DNA from: Pseudomonas delhiensis
Lineage (GTDB): Bacteria > Pseudomonadota > Gammaproteobacteria > Pseudomonadales > Pseudomonadaceae
DNA length: 64,000 bases
Reading direction: 5' to 3'
Assembly (NCBI RefSeq): GCF_900187975.1
Contig: NZ_FZPC01000026.1
Coordinates: 1-64,000 of the forward strand
Shown: positions 60,250 through 64,000 of the stretch, one piece after another
Layout of the letters: the number at the start of each line of letters is the position of its first letter
Position numbering within the stretch: position 1 is the first letter of the stretch
Translations under genes and position numbers: made by a program
The notes under the pieces: model-generated
The model's database searches: none
Told to the model about the DNA's origin: nothing
What the model saw: the letters and a program-made list of their open reading frames with translations, nothing else

Positions 60250-62181
60250 TTACCCCTTCCTCGCCAACAGCGCCGCCGCCCCCTGCGCCTTGCGCGAATA
60301 CCAGAACACCCGGCTCACCCCGCGGGTAACCGCCACGTAGGCCAGGCGCAGGCTCTCGTCCTGCATCGCCTGGTCGTAGCTGTTGCGGAAGAACCCGCTG
60401 TGGGCATACAGCACGTTGCGCAGCGGATGGCGCTCGGGTGGCGCGCAGTCGTCGACGATGATCGCCACCTCCGCCTGCAGGCCCTTGGCGCGGTGGATGC
60501 TCATGGCCTTCACCGGCAGCTTGGCGTCGAGTTGCGCCTGGATCTGCTGCAGCGGCTCGTTGCGCCGGCTCAGCAGCATCACCGCGGTGCTCTCGCGGCT
60601 GCCGCGCTGGGCCACGTGTTCGCACTGGGCGCGAATGTCCGCCACCAGCCTGGGCAGGTCGCGGGCCAGGTCGAAGCGGGTTTCCACGCGCACGCCGTGG
60701 TCGCCCGGCTGCATCGGCTTGAAGGCGCGGCAGGTCTTGGCCTGCTTGAAGTTCACCTCGGCCAGCACCGCCTCGGCGTCGCGGATCACCGGTTCGATGC
60801 TGCGGTAGTTGGTTTCCAGCAGCAGCACCGTGCTCTGGCGGTTGCGGCCCTTGCTGGGGAAGTGCCTGTCGAAGTCCATGAACAGCTCCGGCGAGCTGCC
60901 GCGCCAGCCGTAGATCGACTGCCAGTCGTCGCCGATGGCCATCAGGCTCGGCGCCTTGCCGCTGCGCGCCAGGAAGCGGTGCAGGGCCTGCAGCCAGAGG
61001 ACGATCTGCGGCGAGATGTCCTGGAATTCGTCGATCAGCAGGTGCGTCATCGGCTCGGCCGCTTCCAGCTTCGCCTCGCCTTCGGCGAAGCGCTGGGTGA
61101 GCTGCTGGAAGGCGGCGTTGAAGGTGGTCAGGCGCTGGCGCTTGAGCAGGGCCAGGAAGAAGCTCCAGTAGATGGCCAGGGCCTCGAGGAAGATCTTCTC
61201 GCGCGTCGAGCAGTCCAGCTCGGCCACCTTCAGGTCCTGCGGGCGCAGGCCGAGGCTTTCCATGAAGCCGGCCTGGGTGTGGAAGACCTCCACCAGCGGC
61301 GCCTCGACGAACTCGCCGGGCAGGCGGAACGGCTGGACCGGCGCGGGGCCCGGCACTTCCTCCGGCTTCTCCAGGCCCAGCAGGCGGTGCACCTTGGCGC
61401 GGAAGGCGCCATTCACCGCGTAGCATTCCTCGTAGGCCTCCAGCAGCAGGCGCTGCTGCGCCGGGCGCAGGCGGCCGCCGGTGAGGGGGTTGTCCGGCTC
61501 GTCGGGGTTCCTCTCCTCCAGTTGCTCGAACCAGCGCTGCTTGCCCAGCAGTTCGCGGGCCTGCACGCCCATGGCCGAATGGAAGGTGCGCACGCATTCG
61601 CGGGCGCGGGTCATGTCGAAGGGGTACTGCCAGAAGGCCAGGACGCGCACCAGTTGTTCGCGCAGCTGCGCGCAGGAAGCGTTGGTGAAGGAGATCACCG
61701 TGACCTTGTCCGCCTCGATGCCCAGGTGGCAGAGCATGAACACCAGGCGCAGCACCAGGGTGGTCGACTTGCCGGAGCCGGCGCCGGCGAAGATGCGCGC
61801 CAGCGGCTGGCGGCAGAGGATCATCGCCCACTGCTCGTCCGACGGCGGGCTGATCACGCCGGCGCTGACCGCCTGGCGCACCCGCTCGCGCATCGCCTCG
61901 ACCTGCTCCGGGCGCACCGCCAGGGCGCGCGCCGGGTAGATGCCGGCGGGGCCCTGCGCCGCGGGTTTCGCCGGGGCCTTCTCGCCCTCGGCCTTGGGCT
62001 TGCGTGGCGCGCGGGGCTTGGCCCCGGCGCCGCCCTGCTTCCTCGCCGTGGCGCGCGGCTTCTTCGACGCCGGCGCCTGGGCGACCTCGTTCTGCTCGCG
62101 CAGGTAGGCGGTGGTGCGCGGGAAGTACCGCGCCAGGGATTCGGACAGCAGCAGTTTGTAGCGCCTTACGGCAGACAGCAT
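60250..62181 (-). CDS. UvrD/Rep-type superfamily 1 helicase
   Basis: 643 residues. Walker A FAGAGSGKST at about 130-139, motif Ia VISFTNASCAQLREQL, Walker B LLIDEFQDIS, motif III GDDWQSIYGWRG, motif IV TNYRS, motif V IHRAKGLQAE and motif VI AYVAVTRG. Between residues about 38 and 78 is a Lys/Ala/Pro-rich, basic, low-complexity segment (ASKKPRATARKQGGAGAKPR), perhaps a flexible DNA-binding arm. It is shorter than UvrD (about 720). ATG 62181 follows CCGGAGCCTTCCG. Pathway not evident. Confidence 0.88.
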   Translation of the reverse strand: MLSAVRRYKLLLSESLARYFPRTTAYLREQNEVAQAPASKKPRATARKQGGAGAKPRAPRKPKAEGEKAPAKPAAQGPAGIYPARALAVRPEQVEAMRERVRQAVSAGVISPPSDEQWAMILCRQPLARIFAGAGSGKSTTLVLRLVFMLCHLGIEADKVTVISFTNASCAQLREQLVRVLAFWQYPFDMTRARECVRTFHSAMGVQARELLGKQRWFEQLEERNPDEPDNPLTGGRLRPAQQRLLLEAYEECYAVNGAFRAKVHRLLGLEKPEEVPGPAPVQPFRLPGEFVEAPLVEVFHTQAGFMESLGLRPQDLKVAELDCSTREKIFLEALAIYWSFFLALLKRQRLTTFNAAFQQLTQRFAEGEAKLEAAEPMTHLLIDEFQDISPQIVLWLQALHRFLARSGKAPSLMAIGDDWQSIYGWRGSSPELFMDFDRHFPSKGRNRQSTVLLLETNYRSIEPVIRDAEAVLAEVNFKQAKTCRAFKPMQPGDHGVRVETRFDLARDLPRLVADIRAQCEHVAQRGSRESTAVMLLSRRNEPLQQIQAQLDAKLPVKAMSIHRAKGLQAEVAIIVDDCAPPERHPLRNVLYAHSGFFRNSYDQAMQDESLRLAYVAVTRGVSRVFWYSRKAQGAAALLARKG

Positions 62182-62266
62182 CGGAAGGCTCCGGCCCTGG
62201 AGGATGTCGCTGAATGATAAGGGGTTTCAGTGACGATCCGACAGCGCCGGGCGCCTCGCGTTCGCC

Positions 62267-63544
62267 TCAGGCGCCGGTCCAGCGCCTGAACAGCACGCTG
62301 GCGTTGACGCCGCCGAAGCCGAAACCGTTGGACAGCGCATAGTCCGTCTGCAGCGCGCGTGGCGCACCCCGCACCAGGTCGATGCCGGCGGCGGCTTCGT
62401 CCGGTTCCTCCAGGTTGAGGGTCGCCGGGGCCAACTGGTCGCGCAGGGCCAGCAGGGTGAAGACCGCCTCCAGCCCGCCGGCCGCGCCCAGCAGGTGGCC
62501 GGTGGCGGACTTGGTGGCGCTCACCGCCACCGAGCCGGTGTCGCCGAACAGCGCGCGGATGGCCGCCAGCTCGCCCTTGTCGCCCACCGGCGTGGAGGTG
62601 GCGTGGGCATTGAGGTGGCCGATCGACGCCGGGTCGATGCCGGCCTGGGCGATGGCCAGTTGCATGGCCCGGCGCGCGCCGCTGCCGTCCTCGGGGCCGG
62701 CGGTCAGGTGGTAGGCGTCGGCGCTGGTGCCGTAGCCGACCAGCTCGGCCAGCGGCTGCGCGCCGCGGGCCAGGGCGTGTTCCAGCGATTCGATCACCAG
62801 CAGCCCGGCGCCCTCGCCCATGACGAAGCCATCGCGCTGGCGGTCGAAGGGCCGCGAGGCCTGCTGCGGATGGTCGTTGAAGCCGCTGGACAGCGCCCGC
62901 GCCGCGGCGAAGCCGCCCAGGGCGACGCGGTCGATGGAGGCCTCGGCGCCGCCGCACAGGGCGATGTCCGCCTCGCCGGCGCGGATCAGCCGCGCGGCGT
63001 CGCCGATGGCCTGGACGCTGGCGGCGCAGGCGGTCACCGGCGCGCCTATCGGCCCCTTGAAGCCGTAGCGGATGGACACGTGGCCAGCCGCCAGGTTGAC
63101 CAGGAACGACGGGATGGTGAACGGCGACAGGCGCCGCGGCCCGCGCTCGTCGGTGGTGCGCACGGCGTCGGCGATGGCGCTGAAGCCGCCGATGCCGGAG
63201 CCGATCAGCGTGGCGGTGCGCGTCTGCCCGCGCTCGTCCCGGGGCGCCCAGCCGGCCTGGGCCAGGGCCTGTTCGGCGGCGGCCAGGGCGAAGAGGATGA
63301 AGCGGTGCATCTTCTTCTGCTCCTTGGCCGGCGCGGCGCGCTCGGCGTCGAAGCCGGCCTCGGCGTCCTCGCCGATGTCCGGTACCCGGCCACCCACCGC
63401 GCAGGGCAGGTCGCGGACGAATTCGTCGGCCAGCCGGACGATGCCGGAGCGCCCCTGCAGCAGGCGCTGCCAGACCGTCTCGGTGCCACACCCCAGGGGG
63501 CTGACCACCCCGGTCCCGGTTACCACAATGCGTTGTACGGCCAT
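62267..63544 (-). CDS. fabF2: Beta-ketoacyl-ACP synthase II (FabF2-like)
   Basis: 425 residues. Active-site Cys173 in PVTACAASVQAIG, His314 in NAHATSTPVGD and His350 in ATGHLLGAAGG; GFGGVNASVLF closes the protein. It condenses malonyl-ACP with acyl-ACP in fatty acid elongation. P. aeruginosa carries a second FabF of this type in a similar chromosomal context (from memory); no acyl carrier protein gene is next to it, so a specialised lipid role is possible but unproven. ATG 63544 follows AGGTGAAGTC. Confidence 0.9.
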   Translation of the reverse strand: MAVQRIVVTGTGVVSPLGCGTETVWQRLLQGRSGIVRLADEFVRDLPCAVGGRVPDIGEDAEAGFDAERAAPAKEQKKMHRFILFALAAAEQALAQAGWAPRDERGQTRTATLIGSGIGGFSAIADAVRTTDERGPRRLSPFTIPSFLVNLAAGHVSIRYGFKGPIGAPVTACAASVQAIGDAARLIRAGEADIALCGGAEASIDRVALGGFAAARALSSGFNDHPQQASRPFDRQRDGFVMGEGAGLLVIESLEHALARGAQPLAELVGYGTSADAYHLTAGPEDGSGARRAMQLAIAQAGIDPASIGHLNAHATSTPVGDKGELAAIRALFGDTGSVAVSATKSATGHLLGAAGGLEAVFTLLALRDQLAPATLNLEEPDEAAAGIDLVRGAPRALQTDYALSNGFGFGGVNASVLFRRWTGA

Positions 63545-63697
63545 GACTTCACCTGCCTGAGGATGGCTTCGCCATCATTGAATTACGACCAACATATAAC
63601 ATCCCGGGCAACCTGACCATCCGTCGTCGCGCCCGGCGCGGCGGGAGGCGATCGACCACCCTTGCCCGGGTCCCGATCCGTATAGAGGAGATTCGCC

Positions 63698-64000
63698 ATG
63701 CGACTGGAAGGTTCCTGCCATTGCGGCGCCGTGACCTTCAGCCTGGAGAGCGCCCATCCCTACCCCTACCAGCGCTGCTACTGCTCGATCTGCCGCAAGA
63801 CCCAGGGCGGCGGAGGCTACGCCATCAACCTGGGCGGCGCCGCCGCCAGCCTCAAGGTGCGCGGGCGCAAGCACCTGCGCGTGTACCACGCCAAGCTGCG
63901 CGAGCCGGGCCAACGCACCCGCACCAGTACCGCCGAGCGCAACTTCTGCGGCGAGTGCGGCAGCGCCCTGTGGCTGTTCAGCCCGGAGTGGCCGGAACTG
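63698..64000 (+). CDS. GFA (CENP-V/Mss4-like) zinc-binding protein, 3' end beyond window
   Basis: The first 101 residues are visible. Zinc ligand motifs: EGSCHCGAVTFSL, RCYCSICRKTQGGGGYAINL and FCGECGSALWL. These identify the glutathione-dependent formaldehyde-activating enzyme domain family, most of whose bacterial members have no known reaction. ATG 63698 follows AGAGGAGATTCGCC. It is divergent from fabF2 with 153 bases between. Confidence 0.9.
   Translation, partial: MRLEGSCHCGAVTFSLESAHPYPYQRCYCSICRKTQGGGGYAINLGGAAASLKVRGRKHLRVYHAKLREPGQRTRTSTAERNFCGECGSALWLFSPEWPEL

Noticed and set aside
60400-62217. 605-residue plus-strand frame opposite the UvrD-type gene
   Set aside because: Low-complexity antisense shadow without motifs.

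Overview
The window is high-GC chromosomal DNA of a Pseudomonas, most likely of the P. aeruginosa lineage. This rests on the phhR/phhABC, mliC, aroP2, rbdA, trhO, bolA and fumC order, the hxuIRA haem-uptake genes, soxR beside its monooxygenase target, the gbuRA guanidinobutyrate cluster, a small gene like PA1414/sicX, aphA and fabF2. Gene names and synteny come from memory of P. aeruginosa PAO1, not from a search. Many REP-type repeats (GTAGGAGCGAGCTTGCTCGC and others) are typical of the genus. I saw no tRNA, rRNA, CRISPR array, prophage or complete insertion sequence.

Layout. 1-2.1 kb: two tandem, separately exported RHS-repeat proteins, the second cut by the window edge. 2.3-6.6 kb: a large Lhr-type helicase. 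6.9-11.3 kb: aromatic amino acid catabolism (phhR divergent from phhABC). 11.3-18.7 kb: accessory metabolism: AraC plus a TauD-family dioxygenase, LysR plus an AbrB-type membrane protein, an amine oxidase whose domains look circularly permuted, arfB and a Tsx-like porin. 18.8-24.2 kb: mliC, the aroP2 permease, AraC, xapX, a quinone-reductase-like protein and a haem-oxygenase-fold protein. 24.3-34 kb: rbdA (c-di-GMP), a DsbA-like protein with trhO, bolA, DUF2059, DUF2804, fumC, a quinone reductase and an aquaporin. 34.3-38.6 kb: hxuI-hxuR-hxuA behind a Fur box. 38.6-44.5 kb: a DMT exporter, a threonine-dehydratase-like enzyme, soxR, its SoxR box and monooxygenase, and an ABC-F gene bracketed by a duplicated piece of the monooxygenase gene. 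44.6-57.4 kb: guanidino compound and polyamine use (gbuR, gbuA, two transporters, a ThDP decarboxylase, a polyamine-binding protein, aphA), interrupted by a metallo-hydrolase, the sicX-like locus and a DMT exporter. 57.6-64 kb: a mechanosensitive channel, a UvrD-type helicase, fabF2 and a partial GFA-domain gene.

How they work together. PhhR probably activates phhABC and aroP2, as both have TGTAA-N-TTAC-type boxes. Hxu is a cell-surface signalling system for haem. SoxR responds to redox-active compounds. The gbu cluster probably imports guanidino compounds and converts them to 4-aminobutyrate plus urea, with a 2-ketoarginine-type decarboxylase alongside; AphA with the adjacent binding protein handles acetylated polyamines.

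Most notable: the permuted amine oxidase; the split secreted RHS pair; the Anr-type promoter ahead of the 43-residue sicX-like gene; repeat families that supply the stop codons of at least five genes; and a MITE-like element abutting the aphA stop codon.
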